From NCBI GenBank assembly GCA_021234155.1, contig JAJEKV010000041.1, forward strand, positions 9,569,018-9,633,017: 64,000 nucleotides of DNA, written 5' to 3'. Position numbers and translations under genes: made by a program. Origin of the DNA: Isoetes taiwanensis (Eukaryota; Streptophyta; Lycopodiopsida; Isoetales; Isoetaceae). The notes beneath the pieces were generated by a model. The model ran no database searches. It was given only the letters and a program-made list of their open reading frames with translations, and was not told where the DNA came from. This document shows positions 12,101 through 24,048 of this stretch, piece after piece (the stretch's first letter is position 1; every line of letters starts with the position of its first letter).

Positions 12101-13740
12101 CTTCTTGGACTTGAGGTTCTGTAGAGTCGAAGACTCTTGCCAATGTTGCGTAAAATATTGCGTGAGGAGCCACCTTGTAATGCTCGAGCTATCTGTGGCG
12201 GTGGAAGCGTAGGTGCCGTAGCCACCACTACTATCAAGGGTGCATCTCTCAGATGCCATCGGGCAAAGTCTAGGCTGTAGCGTGCCACATCTCTTGAAGA
12301 AGATGATGTGATTCGTGTTCTCCCTCATCTTGGCATGCTGGCAGGACCTTGTGAGTGCAATCAGGAGTGATACTACCTCCACTTCTCTTGGGCTGAAATC
12401 CATGTGGAATACTATCATCTGGCCTTGGCTTAGGACCGGAAGGTAGTAACGAATGGGCCTTCTTCTTCTGAGGTCTTGCTTGATCTCCTCCCGCGCCTTT
12501 TCTCCCTGCCGTGTTGCCAATAGATGTCTACTGCCAGAAGGTCTTTATGGTCCCTCCACATAGTGGTCGCGTGCTCCAAGTTGATGTTGGACCCCACCCA
12601 CCCCACCCCCACCCATACACTTCTTGATCGGATGGAACACTCGAGCGAGGGCCTCGGCCCGACTTGTACAATGTGTCTGAAACTCATCTTCCTGAATGAT
12701 TGGTTGATGTTGATGATACATCTGCCTTATGTACTCATATGCTGCCGCATCTGACATTGTATCCCCGGTATATGAGTGCCATTCCGCTACCTCTCGTGGA
12801 ATCTCCTGGTAGGTATAGTCGATGAGGTATTTCTGCTGTCCTTTTGCAATCAACCCCAAGAGTTCGTCGATCCGAAGCCCTTCCTCTGCAGTATGGTAGG
12901 TGGAGAATGTCGTTGGCAAAGAGGTACTCCTCCCCTTTGATAACCACTAGGGACAAGGCAGTGATGTCTATGAATAGTTCGTTGGCTCTTCTGACATCTT
13001 CTTCGTGCCTTTCAATCTGCCTTCTCATCCTTTCTGCTAGCCTGCTCTTCTCTTCCTAATCTTCATCCTCCTCTTCTTCGTAGTCTTCCTCAATCTGAGG
13101 TGCTTCCAAAGATGTGTCGTGGTGGACGTATTCGGTGGCGTCGAGCTGATGGATGAAGCTCTAGTCCACCCTTGTGTTCAAAGGTGCCAGATCCAACGGC
13201 TGTATAGAAGGCTCTCCCACCTTGTTGATGGCCTTGAAGTGCATGAATGTGGCTAAGGCGGCGTGTGCTGAGACATATTTGTGCCTATGGGTCTTGCAGT
13301 TCATGTAATCTGGCATGTTCCTCGTCTGGCCCCAAATCTGGTTGACTCTTGCACCCCTATCTAAGACTTGACCCAGTGATTATGGAAACCCATTTCCCTC
13401 TCATTGGCAGAAGGCTGACTTTCCAAGGTAAGATCAGCTGGTCATACTGGCATATGATGTCGGTATAGTAGGGCGTCCTCCTCAAGGTTGCATGAAGGTC
13501 AAAGAGGTGATCAAAGACTTGAAAGGCCTCCTTTACTAGTATCTCGCTGATATGGTTGATGCTATTGGACCATACGATGAAGTTTGTCAGTGCCATTGGG
13601 CAGAGACTGGGGTAGAAAATGGTTTAGGAAGATTGGCAAGGAGTGGAAAATCTCCTAGAGAGGGTAAGAGCAAACTTGGTGAAGTGAAAATATCAAATGA
13701 GGTCCTCTTATATAAACTAGGGTTGCCTAGATTTCCATGC
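12086..13740 (-). pseudogene. Degraded hypothetical protein gene, probably retroelement-derived
   Basis: Overlapping minus-strand frames (13357-13596, 12735-13028, 12545-12919, 12086-12520) suggest one gene broken by frameshifts. A block reading WSNSINHISEILVKEAF and a later acidic and tyrosine-rich block (LIDYTYQEIPREV) recall the 'putative plant transposon protein' type of ORF carried by some plant LTR elements, but I cannot name the domain with certainty. It lies between a LINE remnant and the integrase end of the chromovirus. Confidence 0.3.
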
Positions 13741-14110
13741 TAGAACTGCCTGCTCGGAAAAATCTATGTTCTAAGAGCTATGGGTATCCAATCTAACTAA
13801 TTTGAAGTGCTAATCTAGCTAAAACAAGGCAAAATACACAATAGAGTAGTTTGTTGTGTGATTTTTAGATAAATTTTGGTCGAACCGGGGCAAACCTGAT
13901 TACTTCGTGCAAAAGGGGTATGTGACCTTGACTGCAGAGGCCTTCAGCACGGTATGATCCGGGTGGGTCCATCTTGGCAATATTTTGATACTTTTGGGAA
14001 CTTTAATGTGCTAGAATGGAAGATTGCTCTATTCTAGGATATCTACCAACTTATCTCATGTCAATTTGACAAATCTAAATGCAAACAAGGGCAAACCGAG
14101 TTACTCCATG
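13741..14110. other. Junction stretch without a gene
   Basis: Two related phrases of about 45 bp ('gggcaaacc...gattact...aaggggt') occur at about 13882-13925 and 14084-14128. They straddle the point where the integrase reading frame of G1 fades out. No coding frame is supported. Confidence 0.35.
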
Positions 14111-15937
14111 CGGAAGGGGTTACTCCTGCTGATAACTGATAAAACACCTTAAATATTGCTCCAATGTTTGATTAATGCGCTATGCTTGCCTATTACTTTT
14201 TGGACGATGAACGGATGTCAATGAGCAGTCAATATGCAATAACTCCAAAAGTCGCTTCCAAAACTCTGCGATGAGCTAAGGTCCACGATCACTGACGATA
14301 GTATCTGGCAATCCATGAAGTCAGACTACTTCACGAAGAAGAAGATCAGTTATTCCCTCACTGGTGATAGTGATGTTGCAGGGAATAAAATGAGCCATCT
14401 TAGAGAAATGGTCAATAACAACCATGATGGCATCATAAGCTCGAGAGAATGGCAGCTCGGAATAAAGTCTATAGAAATACTCTTTCAAGGTCCATCTAGA
14501 ATCGACAGTGGCTGAAGAAGGCCATGAGGAAGATGTCTCGGAACCTTCGCTCGATAGCAGATGTCACAGGATCGAATAAAAGCTTCGATAGAGTGACGAA
14601 GCCCAGGCCACCAATACTCTCGACTAATAAGTTCAAGAGTCTTGGTTACTCCAAAGTGTCCGCCCATAGTGAATCATGGCGAGCCTGGAGAATTCGAAGC
14701 CTCGAAGCACCATCTGGCACAAACAGAAGCTCATCGTGGAACAGAAGTCCATTTCGAACCTCAAATCGATCATAGTCCGATCGCATTTGCTGAGAAGATG
14801 ATGCAGAGCCAAGGTATGAGAATACATTTTGAGCTAATGGATCGGAGGGCAGAGATGCCCGAACAGACTCCAACAAGGCCGTATCCTGAAGCCTCTCGAA
14901 CAAAGTGAGGGCCATAAGTTGGAACTGATCATGCCCTAGAATAATCTGTGATTGCTGATCAAATGCAGGGTCACCTGGTTTGGGCTCAAGGTAGGAGCGT
15001 CGAGACAAGACATTGGGCTTCCCTTGGAGGGGTCTAGGATGGTACTTGATCACGAAATCAATGCGGGATAGTATTTGAGTATGTCGTTGGGCCTGGCGAT
15101 GGTTGCACACTCGAGCAGACTGAAAATATTCTAGATTTCGATGATCTGTATAGACTGTGACCTTATAAGGAGATCCCTCCTTATCATAAATAGGATAGTT
15201 GATTTCAACAGCCTGAAATTTTCGCGAGTGGTAAGCGATCGGATGCAATTCATGGTCATCTCGCTCCCGTGATAAAATACCACCAAGAGCAAAAAATCAA
15301 AGCATCTGCTTTGACAATATATGGCCCCAAAGGATCTGCATGAACAAGAATTGATGCCGTGGTGAAAGCATGCTTTAGAGTAACGAAAGCAGATTCCTTT
15401 TCCACACTCCATTCAAATGGCACGTCCTTAACCGTGAGACGTGTCAAAGGAAGGACAATCTCTGAATAATCCCGAATGAAACATCGATAGATATTGGCAA
15501 GCCCAAAAAAACACTGAACATCTCGAACGGATGAAGGTGTTTGCCACTCCAGAATAATGCTGACCTTTTCGGGATCCATAGAGACTCCATGTGTAGTGAT
15601 ATGGTAGCTAAGGAACTTCACATGCTTGAACTGACGCAATATCATTCAAATAGATGATAACAAAAGTGTCTAAGAACTCCTGGAAGACATCATTTGCCAT
15701 ATGCTGGAATACTGTTGCAGTATTGGTAAGCCCAAATGGCATAACTGTATACTCAAAATGGCCGTATTGAGTACGAAAAGTTGTTTTTCACTCATCACAT
15801 TCCCAGATCTGGATAAGATTGTAGGCACCTCGAAGATCAATCTTTGTAAAATAAGGTGCACCTTGGAGTCGCTCCAACAATTCTGGGATTAGAGAAAGTG
15901 GATAACGATTTGGCACTGTGATAATCAATGATCAGAT
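14110..15937 (-). pseudogene. Chromovirus G1 pol, 3' half: RT, RNase H and integrase
   Basis: Minus strand, in pol order: RT blocks [11 protein letters not shown] near 15810-15850, MPFGLTN near 15735 and the catalytic region read as LNDI near 15650 (normally DD); FFGLANIYRCFI near 15500; RNase H with VYTDHRNLEYF near 15150 and KPNVLSRR near 15015; integrase zinc finger (H-x-x-x-C-x-x-C) with REYWWPG near 14600; integrase core with MDFIPELPFS near 14450 and VSDRGP near 14290. Stops and frameshifts make it non-functional. Its upstream continuation is 17863-18428, split off by the TIR element inserted at 15946. Confidence 0.9.
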
Positions 15938-15945
15938 GCAGAGAA
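15938..15945. repeat. Target-site duplication (left), GCAGAGAA
   Basis: The eight bases GCAGAGAA at 15938-15945 recur at 17855-17862 on the far side of the TIR element. Removing the element and one copy rejoins the chromovirus RT frame so that KDDSL runs into IDY, as in intact elements. Confidence 0.75.
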
Positions 15946-17854
15946 CCGGGGGGATTCACCTCTATTATAGGTATATATGCCATGTGCGTTCCTTAGGTTG
16001 CCAAAAAACCCATTGTATACGACAGTTCCATATGAAAAACCCTTTGTATACGACTACACTATTTGTAAAAGAATGCAGCCCATATCATATAATTACTTGC
16101 CCAAAACACTTTTACTTGGCAATCCCTTCCATACATATACGATATCTCTATTTATTTTATATATCTGACTATATATAAGATTATTCCAAACTGAAAGTTT
16201 TTAGAATTATCTATATTTTCCGGCTGTTTTTTTCGGCCTTATCTATGAAGCCGCTTTTGCGGTAAGAAGCTACAGTTTCACAGCAAATGCGTGCAACCCA
16301 GATTGAAAAAAGGGGAACTTGGTCTGGATGACTGTTGCCAAATCCGTCACACTAGCTCCACAAGTCCGTGTAAAAATTGATTGAAAAATCTAAGCACGAC
16401 CTTCTAATATGCTGATTCATGGAAAAAGAAAAACAATGCTACATCATTAAAAGCCGTGACAGAATCAGAATCATGGCTCTTCAACGAGCAGCAAACAGAG
16501 TAATTCATAGGTAAGATTTTTAGCAAAATATTTTTTTGTGAAATTATGGCTTGTTTTTTTCCAGGGCTTAGGCCAAGTATGGAGTCATGTCACAGTTCCC
16601 TTGTTCTGCCCCACCTGACTGCAAATAGAAGACTAAGCATCGTCATTATAGGCCGCATATCCTTGCTTCTTCATTCCAAAAATATGGTGTGCCCGTTTTG
16701 TACAGGTATGTTTCTATAATCCGACCCAAGTTTTTTTGTCTAAATGATGTTACCTTTTTAGTTATCTGAGCTAGTTTATCTTTCCAGATTCGACCAAGCT
16801 GTAGGGCTTTGTTGCATCAGGTGTTGCCTTTGACATAAAATAGGCTCTAAAGATCAGATTTCATCTCTAAAGGAGCCTGCACAACCGAATAAACTTTGGA
16901 ACAAGTTACATGTCTGTTTCTCTTGATTTTGCGGCCAATAAAGATTGAAGCAAGCTAGATGAAGAATCGTATTGCATCTGTATAATGTCAATAGGCATCA
17001 AAGCTTAATGCTTATGTTGCAATTTCATTTATCCTTTTTGAGCAAGTAGAGGTGTTTATTTGCATGGACATTACCTAGCTAAAACATTATCCCTTATGGT
17101 AAGCCCTGTGCTATTCCTTTTATGCCTACTGCTAATCTAATGCTCAAGGGGGCAGAGCCCATCTCTAATTCAACACAGAAACTCTGGACCACGAATTTGG
17201 TCCCTTATATACTGCAAATGTGAAGTAAGAAACTGATTCCTCACAGTCAAAATCAAGACAGGGCTAACAGACAGGGCCAAGAAGAGGCATATTCTGGTTA
17301 CTGCAAACAACGTCCATCTCCATTTGCCATAGTGATTATGTATTTATGTCAACAAGCAATGTAAAATCAAAGAAAGCAAACCTTTGAAATCAAAGAAAGC
17401 AACGACATGGCAAACCTTAAAATTCCTGATCAATGTATTTTGTCCCCATTTCGTCTTGAGAGCCCAACCCTAGAATTCCTGATCAATTCATTTCGTTCTC
17501 AGCCTGATGCATTTCATCCAAAATCCAAATCAACGTAAGTAATTTCATAAATGATATTTTATAAGTTAACGAAAGGAAACTCAAAAGATACAGCCTCGGC
17601 ATCCAAATATAAACCTTGATCTAAGACTCGATGACAGAATCCCCAACAGTAGAACTCACCAAAAATGACGGACCCTTACAGTATGAATACGAATTGAACA
17701 CTGGTGCCACTACACTCCCTCTGGTATCCGTACCGCATTCAAACTATAAAAACCTTATATTTTTCTTATGTATACGGTACTAGAAAGGCAATAAAAAAAC
17801 CCATTTGGTGCACTCACATGTTTCATACCCCATAATCTAGGTGAACCCCCCGGG
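15946..17854 (+). mobile_element. Complete 1.9-kb non-autonomous TIR DNA transposon, superfamily unclear
   Basis: Left end CCGGGGGGATTCACC and right end, read in reverse complement, CCCGGGGGGTTCACC; similarity of the ends continues as CTMKATTATRG and then fades, giving a TIR of about 25 bp. It is flanked by an 8-bp target duplication. No transposase frame is visible, so it is non-autonomous. Related single arms occur at 4487-4712 and 8588-8818. An 8-bp duplication is usual for hAT and near the 9 bp usual for Mutator-like elements, but the terminal bases fit neither well. The inserted host is the RT gene of chromovirus G1. Confidence 0.7.
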
Positions 17855-17862
17855 GCAGAGAA
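17855..17862. repeat. Target-site duplication (right), GCAGAGAA
   Basis: Right-hand copy of the eight-base duplication generated by insertion of the 1.9-kb TIR element. Confidence 0.75.
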
Positions 17863-18423
17863 TCATCCTTCTTTTTAAAGAAGAAGATAGGCGCTCTAGC
17901 AGAGGACTAAGAATGTTGAATAAAACCAGTGGCTAGATTCTCTTCAATATAATCCTGCAAAACCTTCAACTCAGCGGGAGATAGACCATAAATCGGACCA
18001 TATGGTGGCATTGTCTTGGGGCTGCAAATTGATAGGACAATCATATGGACCATGCTCTGGAAGCTTCTTGGCCTTGACTTTGTCAAAAACATCAGAGAAG
18101 TCGCCATATTTATCTAGGAGCATTGGGGCAGACTTCACCTGTGAAAAGCTAGCGAACGAATGAACCTGGATTGCAAATACTGAACTTGGATCTTGCCTTC
18201 CAGATTTAATAATCTCGTAAAGTGAAGCTTTTGAGATACAAAATTGAGGGCGTGAGGAAGCCTCTACAGAAGCAAGAACAGGAGCAGGAACGGGAGCAAG
18301 AGCAAGAGCAGGAGCAGGAGCATAGCAGGAGCAAGAGCAGGAACTTGAGCAAGAACTGGAGCTGGGACATCATCCAGAGCATGGTCAGAATCTATGGCAT
18401 GAACTGGAGCAGAGACAAGAGTC
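17863..18423 (-). pseudogene. Chromovirus G1 pol, RT N-terminal portion
   Basis: The minus-strand text reads DFSDVFDKVKA, HGPYDCPINLQP and, after a frame change, LSPAELKVLQDYIEE and SARAPIFFFKKKDDSL, the standard run-up to the RT domain in plant gypsy elements. It precedes 14110-15937 in the ancestral element. A low-complexity stretch of AGGAGC-like repeats on the plus strand (18260-18420) lies upstream of it. The copia element at 18429 interrupts the element here. Confidence 0.85.
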
Positions 18424-18428
18424 GAGTC
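18424..18428. repeat. Target-site duplication GAGTC (left)
   Basis: GAGTC at 18424-18428 abuts the copia LTR and recurs at 24044-24048 beyond the other LTR. Five bases is the usual size for copia integration. Confidence 0.9.
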
Positions 18429-19096
18429 TGAGAAAGATTTAAGATCAATGGAATAATTTCGTGAGAATTTTATGACTAACTAGACAACATCTTTAACATG
18501 GTCAATCAAGTAATATAAGGGATACCACAAAATACTTGAACACCATTACATAGGCACTATTCATTTGGGATCGAATCCAATAATTGAAGCTTGTATACCC
18601 GATAGCACAAGTCTATTGTTACAACTTCATTCCGGATCACCATATCTTAGATTACAACTTCAATATATAGGGCCAGACCTCACCGTATGGTGCAGATCCG
18701 GCCGCCTAGCAAAAACCATAGCATCAGGTGATCGGTGCTTCGACTTCTTCGGCCGTTTCTATAGTCAAACGATTTATTCCCCCCCCATCGTGATCCTTAC
18801 GTTCCAAATTCATATTCAATGGTCCCATAACTATAACTCATGTTCAATGGTCTTATAAGAACTTTAACTTACCATTGAACTTTGGTCTTCCAGATACAAT
18901 CGATCATGCACCTTCATGCACTTCGGCATTCCAACTTAGGTTAATAAACCTTCATCTCTATAATGCTTGTATCACACCTATGTTGTATAAACCATAGGTT
19001 AGAATTGCATCATTCCCTTTTTCAACTGATCTTCTTTTGCCTCAATTCTTACTTCTCATGATATCAGATAATTTGAGAGAACCTATTTTTCTAACA
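18429..19096 (-). repeat. 3' LTR of the nested copia element
   Basis: Minus-strand LTR running from TGTTAGAAAAA at 19096 down to TTTCTCA at 18429. It is nearly the same as 23387-24043, with a few substitutions and an 11-base insertion next to a C run near 18780-18795. A purine-rich tract lies directly upstream of the LTR start at about 19097-19112 on the minus strand. Confidence 0.95.
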
Positions 19097-19221
19097 TTCT
19101 CCTTTCTTTCAAAATGTCTGCCATATCATTTATGCTGTTTATAACTGTTACTGTAAGGTTTAACTGTACTTCTTCTATTGGCTTTCCATAACTGTAACTT
19201 TCCTGTTCTGATTGAAATCCA

Positions 19222-20412
19222 TTATCCCAAGTTACCTTTGAACTTTGTGAATTTAATTTCTGACAGACCTTTTGTGAGCACATCTGCAATCTGCTCATCT
19301 GTTCCAATATACTGAACTGATACAACATTCTTAGCCACCATATCTCTTATAAAGTGCACATGCAGTTCTATGTGTTTTGTCCTCTGGTGCAGCACTGGAT
19401 TTCTTGTGATAGCTATGCAGCTTAAACTATCTGAGTAAAGTACTGTTGGCAAACTTTGACATACCTTCAATTCTTCTAGAATACGTCTTGTCCATGCAAT
19501 CTCTTTAGCTGCCAGGGTTGTTGAGTTGTACTCAGCTTCTGCAGTAGACATGGCCACACAGGATTGCTTCTTGCTTTTCCAAGCAATTGCTGCTCCCCCT
19601 AACATCAAACAAAAACCTGAGGTTGACTTTCTAGTGTCTATGTCACTGCCCCAATCAGCATCTGCATAACCTTTTAATGTCAGATCATCATTAGAATATG
19701 TAAGTCCATGGTTCATGGTATATTTCAGATATCTCAACACTCTTTTCCCTGCAGTCCAATGTTGATAACCTGGATTATTGCAAAATCTGCTCAATAGACT
19801 TACAGTAAATGCTATGTCAGGTCTTGTACTATTTGAGATAAATAGCAAGCAACCTATTAGTTCCCTATATGGGACATTTTCCAAATGAGCCATTTCTATT
19901 TCTGTTTTAGGACTCATTTCTGCTGAGAGTTTGAGACCTGGAGATATAGGTGTCTTAGATATATTGCAATCTGTCATTTTAAACCTGTTAAGCATCCCTT
20001 GAATGTTGCATGCCTGGATAATTGTCAGTCTTCTGTTTCTTCTGTCCCCTAGATCAACCATTTGGTATTTATTCTTTAGTATTTGTTTGCAATGATCTAG
20101 AATGTCCATGTCACTTGCAACCATTATGTTATCGTCCACATATAGTGCTATGATACAGAAATGGTCTCCTCTGTTTAAAATGTACAAGTTCCCATCATTC
20201 AAAAACTGTATAAATCCTTGATCCTGCAAATATTTATCTATGCACTTATACCATAATCTTGGAGACTGTTTTAGGCCATAAACAGCTCGGTTTAATTTCC
20301 ATACCATGTTATCCTTTTTATCTTCAAACCCAGGTGCTTGTTTCATGTACACCTCTTCATCTATTTCAGCATTTAGAAAAGTCGTGCTCACATCCATGTG
20401 GTGCACTTCCAA
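19222..20412 (-). pseudogene. Copia pol, RT and RNase H portion
   Basis: A 396-codon frame beginning at EVHHMDVSTTFLNAEI (RT palm) with LKQSPRLW, the catalytic YVDD box (LYVDDNIM, about residue 90), then after an apparent deletion the RNase H part: YADADWGSDIDTRKST, the STAEAEY block and YSDSLSCIA, and the typical end ADVLTKGL. It is the continuation of the 20459-23245 frame, out of phase with it because of the duplication between them. Confidence 0.9.
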
Positions 20413-20446
20413 GTTGTTTGCATTTGCATAGGCTAGCAGAATGGGT

Positions 20447-20592
20447 GAAAAGGTTTCATCATAATCTAAGCCCTTCCTTTGAGTGAATCCTTGTGCAACC
20501 AGCCTGGCTTGTTAGCTTTACAATGGATGAAAAGGTTTCATCATAATCTAAGCCCTTCCTTTGAGTGAATCCCTGTGCAACCAGCCTGGCTT
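20447..20592. repeat. Imperfect 81-bp tandem duplication inside copia RT
   Basis: About 65 bp at 20447-20515 recur at 20528-20592. Each copy encodes the RT block with LVAQGFTQRKG followed by DYDETFS. The first-translated copy runs into a frame change and stop; the second joins the downstream frame but lacks about eight residues before it. The result is a broken RT. Confidence 0.9.
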
Positions 20593-23364
20593 TGTATTTT
20601 TGTTCACCATTTGCTCCAGTCTTTAGCTTGTAGATCCCTTTGCAGCCAATAGTATTTTTGTCATCAGGTTTTCTTACAACATGATACGTGTTTGTTCTCA
20701 CAAAAGCATTTATTTTCTCTCTCATTGCTTGCTCCCAATTTGCTGATTCTTCTGACTGCATGGCTTCCTCATAACTCATAGGTATCTTTGGTTCAAACAT
20801 GGCAAGGACCTGATTTATATCCACTAATTCATTACCCAGTCTTTTACTTTTCCTATCCTCTGTTCTGCCATATTCACCTGCATCCATTTCTAAGTTCTCC
20901 TTGAGCTTTTCCAACTCTGTTTTCCTTTTTCTTTTGACTTTCTCTACTTGCCTTTGCTCCAGCTCAATCCCTTCTCCTTCTGTGACTGTATTTTCCCTTG
21001 TGCCCCTGTTGTCTTGTTCTTTATCATCTTCTCCATCACTCTCTATATCAGCAAACTTATTCACCTGAGCATCCTCTTCATTTCTGTTTGATTCCAATGT
21101 TTTAGTTTCACCTTGTGCCTGCACCTTATTTCTGTCTTTGTAAAGTATATTTTCATTGAAGACCACATCCCTGCTAATAATTATTTGTCTCTTAGACTCA
21201 TCAAACAACCTGTATGCCTTTGCTTGCTCATCATAGCCTGCCAAGAAACATTTTGTTGCCCTATCATCTAATTTTCTTCTAAGTTCTTTAGGGACATGCA
21301 CAAAAGCCATGCATCCATATGCTTTAAGCATTTCATATGATGGCACGTTTCCATTCCACATCTCATCAGGTGTTTTACCATTGATAGAAGAGGAAGGTAG
21401 CTTATTTTGGATTAGTACAGCAGTTTTAACTGCTTCATCCCATAAAAAATTTGGCATACCTGAGTGCTTTAGCATGGATCGAACTGCATCCAAAATTGTC
21501 CTGTTCTTTCTTTCTGCTACTCCATTTTGCTGAGGTGTGTACCTGCAGGTTAGTTGTCTTCTAATTCCATTTATCTTGCAATGTCTTTTGAACTCTCCTG
21601 AGAGAAATTCCCCTCCTCGATCTGACCTTACACACTTTATTTTTCTTCCAGTTTGTCTCTCCATTTCCTGCTCAAATAACTTGTATGCTGCAAATGCTTG
21701 ATCTTTATGCCTTAACAAATAGCATTTAGTTTTCCTTGAATGATCATCTATAAATGTTATAAAGTATTTCTTACCTGTCATGCTTGCAACATTAATTGGA
21801 CCACACAAATCAGTGTGTATTAGGTCTAAAATCTCACTGGCTCTTTTTGTTAATCTTTTGAAACTAAGTCTGGTGTGTTTTCCCAATAAGCATCCTTCAC
21901 ACAAGAAATGATCCCTTTGTTCTTCTCCTATTATCAGACCTTTCTTTATCATGTAATTTACATTGTTCATATGTGTATGGCTCAGCCTTTCATGCCATTC
22001 TTTTGCTATAACCAAGTTTATTTTACCTTCAATATTGGCTTTGTCAAGTGCAAACAAATTGCCTACTCTTTTTGCCAAAAATTTTAATTCATTATTGAGG
22101 TAAATATTGCAATGGTGTTTCTCAAAACACACTCTATATCCAAGGTCAACCAATTGGCTAACAGAAATTAGATTTCTGATTATAGAAGGTACACACAATA
22201 CATTTTTCAGTTCAACTGGTTTCCCAGCCAAATCAAAGATCTCCAACATTCCAGCTTCTTCAACTTGCTGTAATTTTCCATCTCCAAGTTGGATGAAGCT
22301 TGAGACTTTCTTTGTCTTATTCTTGAGTTGGTTTGCTTGTTTGATCACGCATCTCTCAGCTCCTGAATCTAGCACAAGCAAGTTATCATCATTTTTAGTC
22401 TCATTCATAATCAATGTGCTGAAACTTTCTTTTCTTACCTCTTCATTTTCGTCCAACTCCTCCTTCTCTGAGTTGTCCACTTCTTTTGCCAGATTTACAG
22501 CTGAAGTGTTTCTGCCTCTTCCCTTTCCTTTGTTAAAAAACTTGCCTCTTGTATTTCCCCTTGGATCTCCTCTTCCTCTCCCTTTAGCAAAATCCTTTGG
22601 GCTTGAGCAATTTGCTGCTTGATGTCCCAGCCCATCACAGTTATAACATCTATTGTCCTTTCCCAACTTAGGACAATTGTATTTAAGATGACCATAAGTG
22701 TTACAATGATAGCATGGCCCTATTTTACCTTTTTCTCCTCTGATTTTTCCTTTGCCAGCAAATAGGATCTCTGAATGTTCTTCATATTCCCCTATTAGTT
22801 TCTTTTGTTCAAGTTCTGTTTTTACCATTAGTTCAGCATCTTTCCTAAATTTAGCAATATTCCTAACCAAGGTTGATAGCTGATCATAATTAGAAAAAGC
22901 TCTAGCAATGGACATCACTTGATATTCATTTGTTATTGTCACACCTGCTGCTTCCAGATCTGCAATTAAGTTATCCAATCTTTGGAAAAAATCAGTTATG
23001 TCATCCTTCTCATGATATTTCAAATTTCTGAGTTCTCTATCAAGTACATCCAACTGTGATGATGTCTTATTCTCATAAGTTTTGATTAAGTATTTCCAAA
23101 TTGCTCTCGGTTGCATCCAAATTGCTCTCGGACTCAATTTCACTGTAACAACGCTTTTAGCTTCAATCAATTTAGCATTCATGTTTGAGCTAGTTACCTC
23201 AACGTCCCCTGAGCTGGAACCTTCCTCTGCTGCACTTATAGTCACAGCTGCAGTGCCACTGGTATCATTGTCCCCAGTGTCCTCTCCAACATAGGACCAA
23301 AGCCTCCTGTGCCTTTAAATACTTCCACTGCACTTAACAAAGATGCACCCAATCTAGTAGTCAT
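20459..23364 (-). pseudogene. Copia gag, protease, integrase and RT start
   Basis: The likely gag ATG is at 23364, about 20 bp after the PBS; a frame change near 23290 moves into the long 928-codon frame. In order: Gag; two CCHC zinc knuckles (CYHCNTYGHLKYNC and CYNCDGLGHQAANC, around residues 178 and 198); protease active site LDSGAERC; integrase zinc finger (HERLSH and CEGCLLGKH); integrase core with HTDLCGP, RSDRGGEF and QQNGVAERKN giving the D, D, E residues; a long charged linker; RT fingers (KARLVAQGFTQRKG). The integrase looks complete by eye. The frame ends prematurely in the RT duplication. Confidence 0.92.
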
Positions 23365-23372
23365 AATTGTCA

Positions 23373-23384
23373 GCTCTGATACCA
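23373..23384 (-). promoter_or_regulatory. Copia primer-binding site
   Basis: Minus strand TGGTATCAGAGC, two bases from the 5' LTR end. It is complementary to the 3' end of plant initiator tRNA-Met, the usual copia primer. Confidence 0.95.
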
Positions 23385-23386
23385 AA

Positions 23387-24043
23387 TGAGAAAGATTTAA
23401 GATCAATAGAATAATTTCGTGAGAATTTTATGACTAACTAGACAACATCTTTAACATGGTCAATCAAGTAATATAAGGGATACCACAAAATACTTGAACA
23501 CCATTACATAAGCACTATTCATTTGGGATCGAATCCAATAACTGAAGCTCGTATACCCGATAGCACAAGCCTATTGTTACAACTTCATTCCGGATCACCA
23601 TATCTTAGATTACAACTTCAATATATAGGGCCAGACCTCACCGTATGGTGCAGATCCGGCCGTCTAGCAGAAACCATAGCATCAGGTGATCGGTGCTTCG
23701 ACTTCTTCGGTCGTTTCTATATTCAAACGGTTTATTCCCCCCCTTACGTTCCAAATTCATATTCAATGGTCCCATAACTATAAATCATGTTCAATGGTCT
23801 TATAAGAACTTTAACTTACCATTGAACTTTGGTCTTCCAGATACAATCGATCATGCACCTTCATGCACTTCGGCATTCCAACTTAGGTTAATAAACCTTC
23901 ATCTCTATAATGCTTGTATCACACCTATGTTGTATAAACCATAGGTTAGAATTGCATCATTCCCTTTTTCAACTGATCTTTTTTTGCCTCAATTCTTACT
24001 TCTCATGATATCAGATAATTTGAAAGAACCTATTTTTCTAACA
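23387..24043 (-). repeat. 5' LTR of the nested copia element
   Basis: Partner of 18429-19096, same orientation, ends TGTT...CTCA on the minus strand. The PBS follows it and the right GAGTC duplication (24044-24048) lies outside. Confidence 0.95.
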
Positions 24044-24048
24044 GAGTC

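Larger units (their letters stand above)
18429..24043 (-). mobile_element. Full-length Ty1/copia retrotransposon (5.6 kb), nested in chromovirus G1
   Basis: Two LTRs of 657-668 bp, a primer-binding site complementary to initiator tRNA-Met, gag-pol in copia order (protease, integrase, RT, RNase H), a purine-rich tract and a 5-bp target duplication are all present on the minus strand. The LTRs are very similar, so the insertion is young compared with its host G1. The coding region is damaged: a frame change in the gag N-terminus near 23290, a local duplication with frameshift in RT near 20447-20592, and a short deletion downstream of the YVDD box. Confidence 0.95.

Noticed and set aside
13882-14128. 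Two similar phrases taken at first for a CRISPR-like or LTR pair
   Set aside because: Only two diverged copies of about 45 bp, with no spacer regularity and no LTR ends.
18222-18431. Plus-strand frame rich in Gln/Glu
   Set aside because: Low-complexity AGGAGC-type repeat on the strand opposite to chromovirus pol.
22107-22622. 171-codon plus-strand frame
   Set aside because: Antisense shadow of the copia gag and protease frame.
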